DNA from: Cyclina sinensis
Taxonomy: Eukaryota; Mollusca; Bivalvia; Venerida; Veneridae
Assembly (NCBI GenBank): GCA_012932295.1
Contig: JAAONU010000014.1
Span: forward strand, 34,937,977-35,001,976
Reading direction: 5' to 3'
Length of the DNA stretch: 64,000 nucleotides
The notes below the pieces were generated by a model, which worked only from the letters and a program-made list of their open reading frames with translations, was not told where the DNA came from and did not search any database. Of this stretch, positions 35,285 to 47,395 are shown one piece after another (position 1 is the stretch's first letter; each line of letters begins with the position of its first letter). The translations under genes and the position numbers were made by a program.

Positions 35285-35403
35285 CTAAGTACAACTGCAA
35301 AGAAAGACAAGTACCATGCGTCCCGACTTCTCAACAACTTCTAAACACAACTTATAGCAACTGAATACAATATCACGGTCGACCAGCTTATCCCCCGTGT
35401 ATG
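35285..35403 (-). pseudogene. Exon-like copy c of the triplicated host exon, open frame
   Basis: Minus strand: acceptor tttttcag, then an open stretch YTGDKLVDRDIVFSCYKLCL continuing EVVEKSGR, with a TAG just before a GTGAGT donor (35279-35284). An earlier GT after GGACGCATG could be the true donor. Best preserved of the three copies. The protein family was not recognised. Confidence 0.5.
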
Positions 35404-36919
35404 CTGAAAAAATAAAAAGTATGTTATTGGCTAATATGTCAATCTATGTATATAACTGCTACCTAGGTTTTCAATTATCAATGATATTTCAATTTTTTTT
35501 TAATTCCAGTGCCTTCCGTACTTTTTTTTAATCACAGATTTGTCCTAATAATTGTACTCTAAAAGTTGAATATTGTGCTTTTTTTGAATGGTCGATATGG
35601 ATCCGCCTTCAGAGTACAAACCAGAAAGGATTCAAAATGTGGTGGTAATTTTTCCTTCTTTGCATATGTAATGCCCAACAAAATCTGTTGGGCACCAATT
35701 TGCACAAAAACTATGAAACATATGAGCAAAAAATATACATGTGGTGAAAAAGTTATATTTTCTGCTGCAGAAGATGTATGTTTCAAATTAGTTTGTTGAA
35801 ATGTGTCTGTAGTGGCAGATAAGAAATTTATAGATTTATAACACGCAAAATCCATTAATGGAAAAATGGCCACAGACGTGAACATTAAATCACTCTATGT
35901 GAACCCTGTACTGTGAATTGAGATTATCGGTTTAAAATCTCTCCTAATTTTAAGGCGACAAGGCTAATTACACACACAGAACTGGTCAATCATGTACAGC
36001 TTTCATTAAAACAGTTTACTGACAGTTTAAAATACATGTAGAGCACTGTTTTCAATGGGTGCATGCACACCTCCATCAGATAAAGCTGATGTAAACAATA
36101 GACTGATGTAGGTTTAAAACTTTTTTAAATTAAAAGCAACTTTTTTTGCTTTTTGGGGTATTTTGTGGACCAGATTCAAAAAGAATATAGTATTTCAATC
36201 CAAATGTGCAAGTTTAAAATAACAGTTAATCAGTTGGGAAATAGATATTTCACAAAACCCATTTTCCACCACTATTTTGCCCGTTTCTGGTCGAGACTTA
36301 AAGGCAGCATCCTGTCTGAAGTCACATTATTGAGATTAAATCACTGATATGACATAGATGTATTTGAAAATATCAACTTAAATTAAACGCTTTGAAAGGT
36401 AATAATGCAGAACAATCATAAACCTCTTGAAAATTTCTCCTTCCTTCTTAACAACATGACAATAACCTAAAACAATCTTTCTCCCCTTATCATCTTAACA
36501 CACGAGACTAAAATCCCTGGTTTTTGAAATACGTTGACAGACGTTTCACCCCCAAGACAATTCCTCCATATTAAAAGGTGACAACACAATAAAAAAAAAT
36601 GTCATTAATTTAATCAGGTATATTAATGGATGAATTATAATTATATTAATCCAGCTGATGTTTTATTTTCAAGAATTGAGATTGAAGAAATTTTGATTTA
36701 ACTGCCTGATTGCGTTTTAATTATACCCCTGTTTAATCAGTACCTCATCCTGAAATGTGTGAAGAATTTGTATGTTGCCAATCATGGGCATCTACATTTT
36801 ACTGCTTCAATATCGTTCAACGATCACACTAAGCAGGCGCGTTGTCTGGGAATTGCTGTCAAATCAATATATTAGGTGCAATTTAACAGATAAAAGCAAG
36901 TTAAAAGAAGACTACAAGA

Positions 36920-37361
36920 CTAACATAAAAAGATAAAGACAATACTGGCTTATAACTGGAAGAAAGGATGCAGCTGCTCAGTAAAAAGTTCTAAGCTGGG
37001 ACTAATACTTCTTGGAAAAAATGAATACAAGTGATACTGCATCCTTGAGTGTGGTATCAGGTAGTTCAGGGTAGGTGTCAGATGGTGATGGTCAACCCTC
37101 ACAAAATTGTAGAGTAACAGAGCTGATGTTGCGTCCCTGCTCTAGAGATTGCCAATTAAGATCTTTTAGCATGTTAGATACACTACTGGTGTAATTGTAG
37201 TCATTATATACATATCTGGCAGCTGACCTTTGAACTTGCTCTATTTTATAAACAAGATGTTTTTGCAAAGGATGCCAAACCGTCAAAAAGTATTCTAACT
37301 GGGGCCTTACATAAGTTTTATGACAGTTTCTTAGACCTTCTTGTTGGAAGTTTCGATGCAA
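36920..37361 (-). pseudogene. Non-LTR retrotransposon reverse transcriptase C-terminal fragment
   Basis: Residues typical of the end of jockey/CR1-like LINE ORF2: KTYVRPQLEYFLTVWHP, KIEQVQRSAARYVYNDY, MLKDLNWQSLE. After a frameshift near 37110 the frame continues as ALLLYNFVRVDHHHL and ends with YSFFPRSI, the usual C-terminal signature. 5'-truncated, no N-terminal RT motifs, inactive. Confidence 0.85.
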
Positions 37362-37434
37362 TATACAATCCTAACAATGCATACTTCTCAAAGGTGTGAA
37401 CTCACTTTTACGAACTGAATAAAACCATATTAAA

Positions 37435-37940
37435 ACACATAGACTCAAATCCCTATCTCGGTTTACTTATATCGAATGATTTAACTTGGTCGAATCACAT
37501 TACAAACATTTGCAAAAAGGCCAACTCGACACTCGAGTTTCCTTAGACGGAACTTAAAGCACTGTCCTCTTGAATGTCGTAAATCATCTTACATAGCACT
37601 AGTGAGATCTCAACTAGAATATGGATTTATTATTTGGGACCCGTATCTCAAAAAGGATATTGAAAAAATTGAAAAAGTTCAATGCCTCGGCTCTCGTTTT
37701 ATTATGAACAACTAGAGGTCCAAAGAAAAAGTGTCACTCATATGCTTACTACATTGAAACTTAATTCTCTTCAAGACTACCAAGTGTACAACTGTTTGGT
37801 AATGCTCTACAAGATAGCAGGGGGAATGGTACCCGCAGTGGACCCAAATGTTTACCTGACACTTAATTATCAAAAATGTACTACCAAAGTGAAATCTTAC
37901 ACTGACTTATCCAGTCATTCAATAGCCATTATCTCTTAAA
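37435..37940 (+). pseudogene. Second non-LTR retrotransposon RT fragment, opposite strand
   Basis: Plus strand, with several frameshifts: NPYLGLLISNDLTWSNHITN, then LVRSQLEYGFIIWDPYLKKD and IEKIEKVQCLGSRFIMNN, then MLTTLKLNSLQDYQVYNCLV and MLYKIAGGMVPAVDPNVYLT. These match the post-palm region of jockey/CR1-like RTs. It is a different, diverged copy from the minus-strand fragment next to it, and the two lie in divergent orientation. Confidence 0.85.
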
Positions 37941-38488
37941 AATTATGAAAATAATTTTCTGAACTCAATTAACTTTAAAAATAAACAAGAAAATATAAAT
38001 AAAATTCACCATCTGAGCAATATTTATAGTTTGGGGGTGAAATGTCTTGTACACTAAAATAAAATGGGAGGTAAAAGTCTTGGGGTGAAACGTCTGGAAT
38101 TAGCTCATGACCTACATAACTGCTTTAACTCAAAAAATGATGCAATATGCCATGTGTTTTTTACTCGCAATTTTTGTAAATGAAATTTGCATTTCGAAAA
38201 TTCAGTGACGAGTATTCAACAATCTTAAAAAATGAAAAATCTACTTTAGTTTCTGCTTTCTTTAAGAAAGAAATTCGCTTCAAATATTTAGTAATATAGG
38301 TATCCTACTTTAGTTTCGACGACAGTCGGACAGAAAATGTGATTCAGATTAAGCTTTATTCATCTATCTATTCATACTGCAGCACATTCGTCAGAGCATT
38401 GTGTGCTTCAAAAACAGAATCGTTGTCATTTTCCTTAACATATCTGAACAATGAAAATATTGAAATAAATCGAAAGAAGACAACTTAC

Positions 38489-38560
38489 ACTGTTTTTTTA
38501 ATTGCCTCCTACACCTCAACATTCAAAATGGCCGTCAGAAATGAAAATAGACCGTGGTAT
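38489..38560 (-). promoter_or_regulatory. Putative promoter and first exon of host gene copy 1
   Basis: On the minus strand, CGGCCATTTTG (the reverse of CAAAATGGCCG, a YY1-like promoter motif) is followed after about 40 bp by a consensus donor GTAAGT at 38483-38488. Motif and donor recur at similar spacing in the paralogous segment near 45.1 kb. Flanking sequence at 38.25-38.83 kb is alignable to 44.9-45.46 kb. No obvious start codon, so probably a 5' UTR exon. No transcript evidence. Confidence 0.4.
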
Positions 38561-40230
38561 CGAATTAATGCGCGTAGTCATTATCTTTCGACCAACAGAC
38601 TTTGACTTGAGTTGTCTTAATTGAAATTGAAAAGGAACACACAATAAAGAACATTTATAAAAAATAAAATATAAGTTCATCACTTTTTGAAATTATTTTT
38701 AATCAATTTCTGATAGAAATGCCGAACTATTTTTAAAGCGTAGAATTACATTTTTTCTTGAAAATAAAGTGAAATGTCCCGATTTTCTTTCAAAATTTGA
38801 CAAGCATTGTTATAGCTATGGAGGGCTTGAATTATCAATGCCATTGTGACTTAATAAGTCATATCAGAAATGGGCATGGTTATTACATGTGAAATCTGAC
38901 GAATTCATTTAAATGGAATGGAACAATGGGAAATCAAAGCACTGAAAGTACTGATTGGGGGCGAAGAATGAATACAATGAAGAGTTTCAAAAGTAACAAT
39001 TCCTTTGCAAAATGTTGGAAATTGTCTGATCGTGTTTCAGTTCTTTGACTTATACCGTCACTTTTTTTGAAACATCAGTATCGTGGAAACCTTGAAGATA
39101 CAGAACTGAAACTTTGCAGACACAGTAGTTGGTAGGACGCACATGACTCTCTATCACATTTTCTAGTTATTGTCTGTTTTAGGAACTTCGACTTAAATAA
39201 CAGCATTTAAACGTTTCACCAGTGCAAGTGACATATTTTTCATTTACAAAAATAGGTCTCTGAACTTAGGAACAGCATTTTGCTTTTTACATTCAGGACA
39301 ATCACCTGTGCAAAGCAAAAAAAACCCACAAAACTAATAATATTTTGACAGTTACAGCCTTTAATACATGAGCTTGTTCATTTAAAAAAAATCTTAAGAA
39401 GCCTTGGTGATCATCTCTGAAACTTGTAGATGTACCATGTATTTTGAAGTGTAATAGACCCATTCTTACTACGGAGGTAAAACTATTTTTTTCATGTTAA
39501 GAAACTTAACAACACACAATGTAACTTTGCCTACATAGTCATCAGCAGGAAGAGATTTGAAAACAGACAAGAACACGAGGTCAATATAACATTTACTCTA
39601 GAATATAAAATAAATGAGATCAGACTAGTATATACCAGTGGTTTTATGCATAGGAACAAATTTTAAAAAAAGTAAGCAGAACTGTAAAAGACAACATAAG
39701 TTCCACTCACATACATTCTTCAAAGAAAGGACAAGACATTTATATCACTTTTTTAGGTACATGTAAACCTTTCTTAATGTCATTCAACAACTGTGCATAA
39801 AGGCTACTGAGAGACTGGGGATTCGAGGCATCGCCAAAATTAAATGTTAACTAAGACTACAAATGTATTTGTTTTAGGTTAATTTATTTCTGGATTATTG
39901 CTATTTAAGGAATTCAGTTCTGCTCTGAAAATTTAAACTAGTCTAGTGCACAGTAAAATGTAAATAAACCTTGTACTTATATTTCCAAATCAAGACCTTA
40001 TTCAAACAATAAACTGGCCACACTTTGCATCATATAATAGAAAAAAAAAGTTCACGACAACAAAATGAAATAAAAACAAAATTAACAGAAAAGATTTTTC
40101 TATAACTAAGTTACAGTTTTTCTAAATCTGAGCATCATTTTTTCTGTGATATACTTATTCTATCATGTTTATGCACCTTCATATACAAGAAGTTTTCATT
40201 AATTATTCATCTATTAATGCACTTGTCTTC

Positions 40231-40503
40231 CTATTGTATAATGTTCTTGTGATTTTGGATACTAGATTTCCAAGTTTCAACAATTTTAACTCCTAAAATT
40301 TCACTGCCTTGCTTTTCGATCTCCAAATGAACTGATCCATGTTCTGCAAACCACAGTGGCAGGGTCATCACCAAGAGCAAAGAAGAGAACATCTGCTGGC
40401 AATACCATGACAATGTATCTTGCAGTAATAACTCTGCCTTGCTGTCTTCCATACTGACCGCAACTACATGCAGTTCCTCAAATGCAAAGCCTGTTTCACA
40501 ATT
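40231..40503 (-). pseudogene. Terminal exon of host gene copy 2, frameshifted
   Basis: Minus strand: acceptor ataatttttag. One frame gives GRVITARYIVMVLPADVLFF, then FALGDDPATVVCRTW; the other gives VHLEIEKQGSEILGV to the stop at 40231. It is paralogous to 22084-22357, where GRVITAR and LEIKKQDSEVLEV appear in the same order. A single frameshift is therefore likely between the two parts. Confidence 0.5.
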
Positions 40504-40626
40504 CTAAAAATTATGAAAAAAAAACATTTGGTGAACAGGCATAATTACACAATGTTAAGTCAAAATATCAAAAGATGTTTTCACTGAAACTTTAATTGGA
40601 AATACATGGGCAATCAGTGATCACAT

Positions 40627-41460
40627 GTGTCGCCTGATGATAGCCAAGTAAGCAGTTGCATTGAGAGGTGATTGGACAGATTGTTGGCTAAAACGAGATT
40701 TTTATTCAAGGGCCATAACTCAGCCAAAAATCATTTAACTGAAAAACCTGTTAAACAAGCCCAAGTACTTGAGGTACCGATCAATCCTGTAACATTGCAT
40801 TCAAATTGCTTCAGTAGTATAAGAGAAGAAGTCCAGACGAAGTTTAAAAATAAAAATCATTAAAGGGCCATTACTCTGACAAAAAACATTGAATTGGAAA
40901 ATGCCGATGATTTGCACAACTTAACTTGGTACTGATCATTCTAGTAAAGTTTGGATGAAATTGCACCAGTACTTTCTGAGGAGTAGTCTGGACAAGTATG
41001 TGACAGATGGACGGACGGACAGACAGACAATGGAGAAGTGATCCCTGCATGTAACGGCTTCTTTGTAACATGTCGCAGCTACTGTGAAGCAGGCAACACA
41101 AAAATCATTAACGGGCCAAAACACCTTTTTATAATCAAGGGCCATAACTCAGCCAAAAAATTATTCCACTTAAAAACCCATTAGATACGCACAAGTACTT
41201 GAGGTACTGATCAGTCCTGTAACATTTCATTCAAACTGCGTTAGTAGTATAAGAGAAGTTTAAAAAAATCATTAAAGGGCCAATCATTAAACTGGAAAAT
41301 TCCGATGATATGCACAACTAGACTTGGTACTGATCATTCCTGTAAAGTTTGGATGAAATTGCACCTGTAGTTTCCGAGAAGTAATTTTTGTGACGGATGG
41401 ACAGACTGACAACAGAGAAGTGATACCTATTTGTCGTGGCTACTTTGTAGCAGGCGACAC
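40627..41460. mobile_element. Element with GTGTCGCCTG terminal inverted repeats
   Basis: GTGTCGCCTG (40627-40636) and CAGGCGACAC (41451-41460) are a perfect 10-bp inverted pair. The right end can also fold (GTGGCTAC...GTAGCAGGCGAC). The interior holds two units of about 428 bp (CAAGGGCCATAACTCAGCCA at 40707 and 41135), each with CAGATGGAC-type simple sequence. No coding. It lies in copy 2 of the host segment. Confidence 0.7.
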
Positions 41461-41844
41461 AAAAAAATATATAGATCACTGTAATGACACATTAAGAAGG
41501 CATTGTAGTAAAATACAAGATAATTGTGGAATTAATTTAGATAGGTAATAATTATAAGTAAAAAATTCTGCATAGAATCGTATTCAAACTTCACAGAAAT
41601 ATTGTTCAAATATATTTTTATTGTAGTTATTATTTTTAGGTTTGTTTTGAATTTAATGCCCATATCACATTCAATAATTTATCAGAGCAGGCAGTTTATC
41701 TAACCATCCTTCTTTTATGGCCAGTCTCTATAAGAAACTGCCACCATTAAGGGCCATAAAGTAATAAATGTAACATAATAAGGTATCATACAATGAAACA
41801 GACCATAACATTTTGATACCACATCTGAAATTTATCAAACATAC

Positions 41845-42044
41845 CTTAATTGATGTTTGTACAGTTGTGGACAAAGTCTCATTTTCTCACATCACCTTTG
41901 TTACTTCCACAAAATCCCAAGTGGCATCACAACATGTTGCATCCCACTAGAGTGTGATCATTGCCTTCCGAGATCCATCTTAATGTGTAACTGTTTTATT
42001 GAAACATCTGTTCCTTTGACCTTAAACATTCTCTGGTTGTCTTC
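41845..42044 (-). pseudogene. Exon-like segment of host gene copy 2, broken frame
   Basis: Minus strand: acceptor atcctgcag and donor GTATGT (41839-41844) enclose 200 bp. It encodes EDNQRMFKVKGTDVSIKQLH and a few more residues, then hits TGA. A second frame (WDATCCDATWDFVEV) takes over, so the reading frame appears shifted. No counterpart was recognised in copy 1. Confidence 0.45.
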
Positions 42045-42225
42045 CTGCAGGATGAAATAATCAGTAAAAATATCTGAACTACTCACTGGTTCAAACTTGT
42101 TCAAACATAATGACCTATATTAGGCAACCTACATGTACTACACATAACTTCCACCAAGGAAGACTAGTTTCACTAATTTTGAGTTTTATGTACATTTTAA
42201 ACAAATTTTGTGCCTCATCTAGCAC

Positions 42226-42380
42226 AGGCAGGTGGTTTATCTGTCAGACAATGATCAGGCAGGTGGTTTATCTGTCAGACAATGATCAGGCAGGTGGTTT
42301 ATCTGTCAGACAATGATCAGGCAGGTGGTTTATCTGTCAGACAATGATCAGGCAGGTGGTTTATCTGTCAGACAATGATC
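42226..42380. repeat. 31-bp minisatellite, five perfect units
   Basis: Unit AGGCAGGTGGTTTATCTGTC AGACAATGATC starts at 42226, 42257, 42288, 42319 and 42350. A single diverged unit (GGTGGTTTACCTGTCAGACC) occurs at about 42984. The period is not a multiple of three, so it is not coding. Confidence 0.9.
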
Positions 42381-43027
42381 ATTACATAAATGTGCCAGAC
42401 TCCACTCCTGATCTCTTTGAGAATCTGCAGCCTTTATTTAACATACATGTACAGCAGAGCTCAAACCAACTGCCCTTTTTATTAGACTTAAGTAAAAAGG
42501 TTTACAAGTCAGTGACTCTAACCAACTGACCTGAAGTAAAACCAAGACAAAGGTTTAATGCAAAAGATAAAAAATATTACAATAAAACATCTCTAGCATT
42601 TTTTACAGAATGTTTGTTTTTTATTATGATATCTATCAATATAAGGTTGTATGATAACTATGGAATTAGAATAAAGACATGTTAAACATGAGAAATCTTA
42701 TAAATTTGTTTTGTTTAATCTTACACAACTCACCTCTATAATCATACCCTCCGTACACACAGACCCTTTGTTTAACCATAGGTCAGTGAACTCTAACATG
42801 CAGAGTAGGAGCAAGGGTCAGGGGTACTTCCGTAGAGACGTTATCACAGTTAACTCTGTGCTCCTCTGTCGTTATCATATTATTTGTGATAAACACGTTT
42901 GTTGCTTGTGTTGCAACAAGGTAGGCTGGTTTGTCATCCCTCTTCAAAATTACCTCCCCCAAAACAACAGTTTCCTCCTTTTGGCTGGTGGTTTACCTGT
43001 CAGACCATGATTATTTAAAAAGTCACA

Positions 43028-43175
43028 TAACTGCATAGGCCTCCATCACATGGCCGTGCAGTCTATCACTTCCATTAGGGCCCTTGTAGTGAGTGGTTTG
43101 TGCAAGTGCCATAACTTGTACTGGCATCCCATACGGTCCACTTCCATTGTTTACTATCTTTAGAATGATGCTCAT
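43028..43175 (-). pseudogene. Exon of an unrecognised host gene, copy 2, open from the acceptor
   Basis: Minus strand: acceptor ttgttccag, then an open frame of about 48 codons starting MSIILKIVNNGSGPYGMPVQ and passing through TTHYKGPNGS and HGHVMEA. The composition looks coding. The related piece in copy 1 is at 23420-23508 and is broken. No donor was clear. Family not recognised. Confidence 0.45.
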
Positions 43176-45111
43176 CTGGAACAAGAGTAAAAATGATAAA
43201 TAATAGTAATATTCTGTAATTTCATAGTCAATTTGTTCTTTATTAATCTTTGGAGTTCAAAGGTTAGGAATATCAGGTTGTTTCAGCTGCACAGTAAGCA
43301 CATACTTACTGTTACCATAATAAGGATTAACAAAAAAAGCCAAATAATACATGGTAAAAGTGGAGTGAAACTGGTGATATGGTGACCACCAACCATGTCA
43401 CATACCATCACAAGTGTTTACAGTGCTTTATCTTAAAAAGTCAGCCTTGTCAAATCATTTCTCTGTTTAGTTCCTCAATTTCTTTGACCCATTCTTGCAA
43501 AGAAAACAATAAGACATTTTGCCCCATTTCTCAATGTCACAAATTTTGAGATAACAATTGATCAACATAATTATACAAAAAACAGAAAACACATGATAAT
43601 TTCAAAGATGATTTCAATTTAAAAAGCAATAACTTATCCTATGCAGGAAAAAATGCTTCTTTTATGGTAATCAAAATAATAGTAATGAAGAATAATTACA
43701 ATTTCCTTTATCTTTAATGCCTATATTAAAATAAATGAGCAGACAGAAAGGAAATGTAAACAAAAAATACTTAGAATCTAGTTTAATGTATTTAAGCTAT
43801 CATTTTCATATATTTCGAGCATTAAATCTTCATCTTGCAAGTTGCTTATTTTTATTATTTGTGTTTCTCAGCATTGACTGATACACATGAAACAAAAGAA
43901 TGACAATCTTCCTTAAATTGGGTTAAGACACAGTGTTTTGTATGTTAATTTGTTATTTGTTTGCAGCTATGAAAACTAATTTTATGCAACTTCAGAGAAA
44001 TAAGTAGTTAATAACTATGCTATCAGTCATATGGACAACTGGTACGATAAAAAACCCTAAATGCAGACAGAGTTCTTTGTAGTTTTTTTTGTTCAATGAA
44101 CACATACTACTTTTGAGCACAGGGACATGGCTCACTGGTCAATGTGCTGTTGTGTCACTGTGCTTTTGAGGGAAGCAAAATTAGAACTCACATGGCGCAA
44201 CTGACTGAGTTGCAGTTCTCTTCATTCTTTTTCTAAATTAAGAAAATAAAGTTGTTCCCTCTTCTGTTTTTTTATTTCAAAATATGCAACTTAACCAACG
44301 TAATTGGGCCCACAGTCACTTGAAGTTGGGAACTAGTTCCCATCTCTGTCTCCTGCTGTCATTATTTCTCAAAAAAAAATGTGGCGACAAGTTAATTTTG
44401 AGTGTTCTTATTGAATTTCAAGCTTATTCTTTCACTTAGACAAATATTGATGTGTAGAATACACTTGTAATTATCACTTAATTGATAGGCACAACCAACA
44501 TTTTACAGACCTTTGTTATTATTGAGAAAACCAAGGAAAAACTATTGACAGTTCTGATATTTTCACTTTCACTTTAACTAGGCTACAATCAGGGATTCCA
44601 TATTATCATTACGCAGAACTTCACTTCAACTCAATGAACAGTCTAGCGGATAATTCAATGACTAGTTCAAACGTTTTTATGAGAAAAGGCACAAACCTCA
44701 TGAAATTTCTCCTCCTTTTCTTACAACATAACTTCCGGAATTCCCATTGTCTAAATTTCGGCGTTTCGATTGGCTGATCTATAAATACTAAATCATGTAA
44801 ATGTTTTTTGCAAAAATGATGCAATACATGTATGTCAAAACAGTCATGTCGACAATATACATTCAGAACCATGTTGATGGCTCGATATCTCCGTATCTTA
44901 AATTTGCAACTGCCAAGATCTTGTTTTTTCTCTGTTATAAAATGTAATTCGCCGAACGATTAAGTTTGAAGCCTACACAGAAGGTTGACCTACTTTCTAA
45001 CATCGATGCGTGACATTCAGAATAAGCGCTCAAAGACAAAATTGTTTTCATTTCCTTAAACATATCTGAAAATAATAATTTGCTTAATATAATTTTAAAA
45101 AGACTACTTAC

Positions 45112-45180
45112 AATGCTGTTTTATTTTATTAATTATATCCTCCATCACAATTCGGCTGCACGATCCAAAATGGCCGTAAG
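45112..45180 (-). promoter_or_regulatory. Putative promoter and first exon of host gene copy 2
   Basis: Minus strand: CGGCCATTTTGGATC followed by a GTAAGT donor (45106-45111). This is the counterpart of the motif/donor pair at 38.5 kb. Conservation of both elements between otherwise diverged copies is the support. Confidence 0.4.
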
Positions 45181-45519
45181 CTAAAAAATATAATCCGACA
45201 TTGCGAAATCAATGCGCGTAATCACTTTGTTTCAGTAAAAAGTGTTCGGTTTTTGGTCTCATTTGAAAATAAAAATGAACACATAATAAAGAACCTTTAT
45301 CAAAGCTGAACAAAAAGTCCATCATTGATTAACAATTTTAAATTCATTTATGAAAAAATGATCGAACTATTTCGAAGCGTAGGATTACTACTTCTCTGAA
45401 ATCTAATGTGAAATGTCTCGATTTTCCTGAAAATTTGGCAAGCATAGTTATACCTTTGGAGGGCGAAAGTATTCGCCCCCCAAAAAACTATTACCACTTA
45501 AAAGTATGTCTAAGCTGAG

Positions 45520-45910
45520 GCAAGTACCGAACAAGCTCTAAGATCCGTATTTTTTTAAAATGGAGTTCCAAGCTTATAGGCCAGTTTAGTTATTCAAGTG
45601 TCAAGTTAAGGCTGATTTGGAGTCAGCTCTGAGACTGAAATTCAGTTAAAGTAAATTTTGAGCCGAAGCGGCGAATATCGAGCCTTGTCTGAAATCTATA
45701 CTCAACTAAGTCATCGTATGTTTCGACCTAAGGCGAATATTCAGCCAGCTCTGAGATCGATTTAAAACAGTTCAGGCGAATTTTGAGCTAGCGTGAATAC
45801 CAAGTTAGCTCTGAGATCGACATTGAAATTAGTTTCGGGCTAGTGTGCAACCCATCTATGGTCGGTATTTAGGTAATTTCGAGTTGAGGCAAATATCGCC
45901 TCTGTCAAAA
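45520..45910. repeat. Degenerate array of about 60-bp units
   Basis: Loose repetition of AGCTCTGAGATCGA, TTTCGAGC and GGCGAATATCGAGC at roughly 60-70 bp spacing. Highly diverged. 45911-46400 beyond has no identifiable gene. Confidence 0.5.
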
Positions 45911-46302
45911 TTTACAAGCTCTTACTTGAATACCGATTTTACATCTGGCTCGATATTCAACACGATGTTGGATTGTAATCTTCAATGACTGTGAAGCTCG
46001 CAGTCCTAAATGTTCAGACGTTTCCTCAATAAATCTAATTTGCCATACCCAAAGAAAGACTCCAATATTACACAACGGTAAATGCAAGCTATCTACAGGA
46101 ATAAGTAATTTGTTTGATCCTTACTGTAACTGACATTAATGCCACACTGGCAAAAAATTTGTTTGCTAGTATCAACCATGTATGGTTAGTAGACGTTAGG
46201 TCCAAAAAATGATAAAATTACAAACCGGAAGCACACGTACCAGGTGCATAACCGGGATCTGAAATATACGTGTTAATAGAAATAACTTAACTAATTGCCA
46301 TC

Positions 46303-46350
46303 TCTATCTATTTGAGTTTATTATCGTCAGTACCGGTTGCCCATATGACC
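46303..46350 (+). repeat. Dispersed repeat shared with 60053-60105
   Basis: TCTATCTATTTGAGTTTATT followed by ATCGTC and GTTGC-CATATGACC occurs here and at 60.06 kb in the same orientation. Probably fragments of one mobile element family; no coding seen. Confidence 0.6.
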
Positions 46351-46408
46351 GATCGACTAAATATAACAAAAAGAAAACAGAATTTGTTTGATACAGCAGC
46401 AGTTAAAA

Positions 46409-46587
46409 TGTTCTGCTGGCTGAACAAAGTATCTTATTGGAAAACCCATGTCATGCTAAGCTCCTAGTATGAGCTTAAGTTCAGCCAGCAGAAGGTTAAA
46501 TTTAGATGTTCTGCTGGCTGATATAGGAAAATGAAAAAAATAGTACAGTATATAAACTGGAAAAGCAGATTGAATGTTCTGCTGGCT
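46409..46587. repeat. Repeated and inverted TGTTCTGCTGGCTGAAC motif
   Basis: TGTTCTGCTGGCTGAAC at 46409-46425 has an inverted partner GTTCAGCCAGCAGAA at 46479-46493, and direct copies at 46507 and 46575. The first pair could form a stem with a 53-base loop. 46700-46790 carries short AAACCTACACAAAGGG repeats; 46800-47390 has nothing identifiable. Confidence 0.7.
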
Positions 46588-47395
46588 AAACAAATAGATG
46601 AGTAAGATGATTACGTCAGAGAAAATGACCGATTAATTGTTTGTGCAATAATTTATGTAACATCTGGCCGTTTTATCATCTGCGTACGCCCACGTGACTT
46701 CCTTCTGTGTATGACACGGGGGAGAAACCTACACAAAGGAAAAAAAAACTACACAAAGGGGAAAAAACCTACCCAAGGGAAAAACATTAAATATGTTCTT
46801 TATAACAGTTTAAGTAAAAAGACAAATTTCACCATAGATTTACTGTATAAATATTTATCACACTTGAACATCCATGCTTTTTTGTTTTTGTTTTTTTAAA
46901 TGTGAATTAACACACAGAAAACACATTCTTTTGTGACGTACTTCACTGACTGGAAACACAGTCTCATGATGTAGAATATTACTTCAGTCTTCGGGGAAAA
47001 AAGATCCACAATTTATCTGTAATATAAGACCCATTGCATATAAACGAGTTGTTTTAAATTTAAAAATTAGCATTCATCACCGAAAAAAATATTGTTTGTA
47101 AACGTTCTTACGTTTGTTTTTGTTTGTTTTTGCACATTTTAATAAAACTAGATTAGAAGGAATTAACAAGATAGGGATTTGTGACCTACATGCAAACGAA
47201 TCTAGTGTTTCAGCAATTTTAAATGAATAAACTACTTAACACCTATCTGGTCGACTATTTTTGTACTATATTTATACTATGTATATCCAATATAGATTAA
47301 AGACACTTAATAAACTAGTAAACATAAATCATCTATATATTTTAAACAAAATCTAGGTCAAGCATAATGTCTAACGTCTACATGAGGAGAATTTT

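Larger units (their letters stand above)
34379..35545. repeat. Direct duplication of an exon-bearing block
   Basis: 34379-34620 and 35318-35545 are about 90% alike in the same orientation, starting GCGTCCCGACTTCTCAACAA. A third, older copy covers 34687-34800. 35560-36480 to the right has two overlapping short frames with no recognisable motif. Confidence 0.75.
36539..38095. mobile_element. Inverted terminal sequences flanking both LINE fragments
   Basis: AGACGTTTCACCCCCAAGAC (36539-36558) is matched in inverted orientation by GTCTTGGGGTGAAACGTCT (38077-38095). The similarity continues weakly inward (TCCTCC/GGGAGG). A second partial copy of the end, TGGGGGTGAAATGTCTTG, is at 38032. This suggests a non-autonomous DNA element of about 1.55 kb into which LINE fragments were inserted. 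No transposase was seen and no target duplication was confirmed. Confidence 0.5.
38930..45460. repeat. Host paralogous segment, copy 2
   Basis: Tandem, same-orientation relative of the segment that holds the Helitron. 38930-43300 aligns to 18870-23700 and 44900-45460 aligns to 38250-38830, in the same order. Copy 2 lacks the Helitron and the retrotransposon fragments. 43320-44500 holds nothing identifiable apart from AT-rich sequence. Confidence 0.55.

Noticed and set aside
35559..35885. 108-codon minus frame and overlapping 77-codon plus frame
   Set aside because: No recognisable domain, no splice context, no second copy in the window; kept as unsupported.
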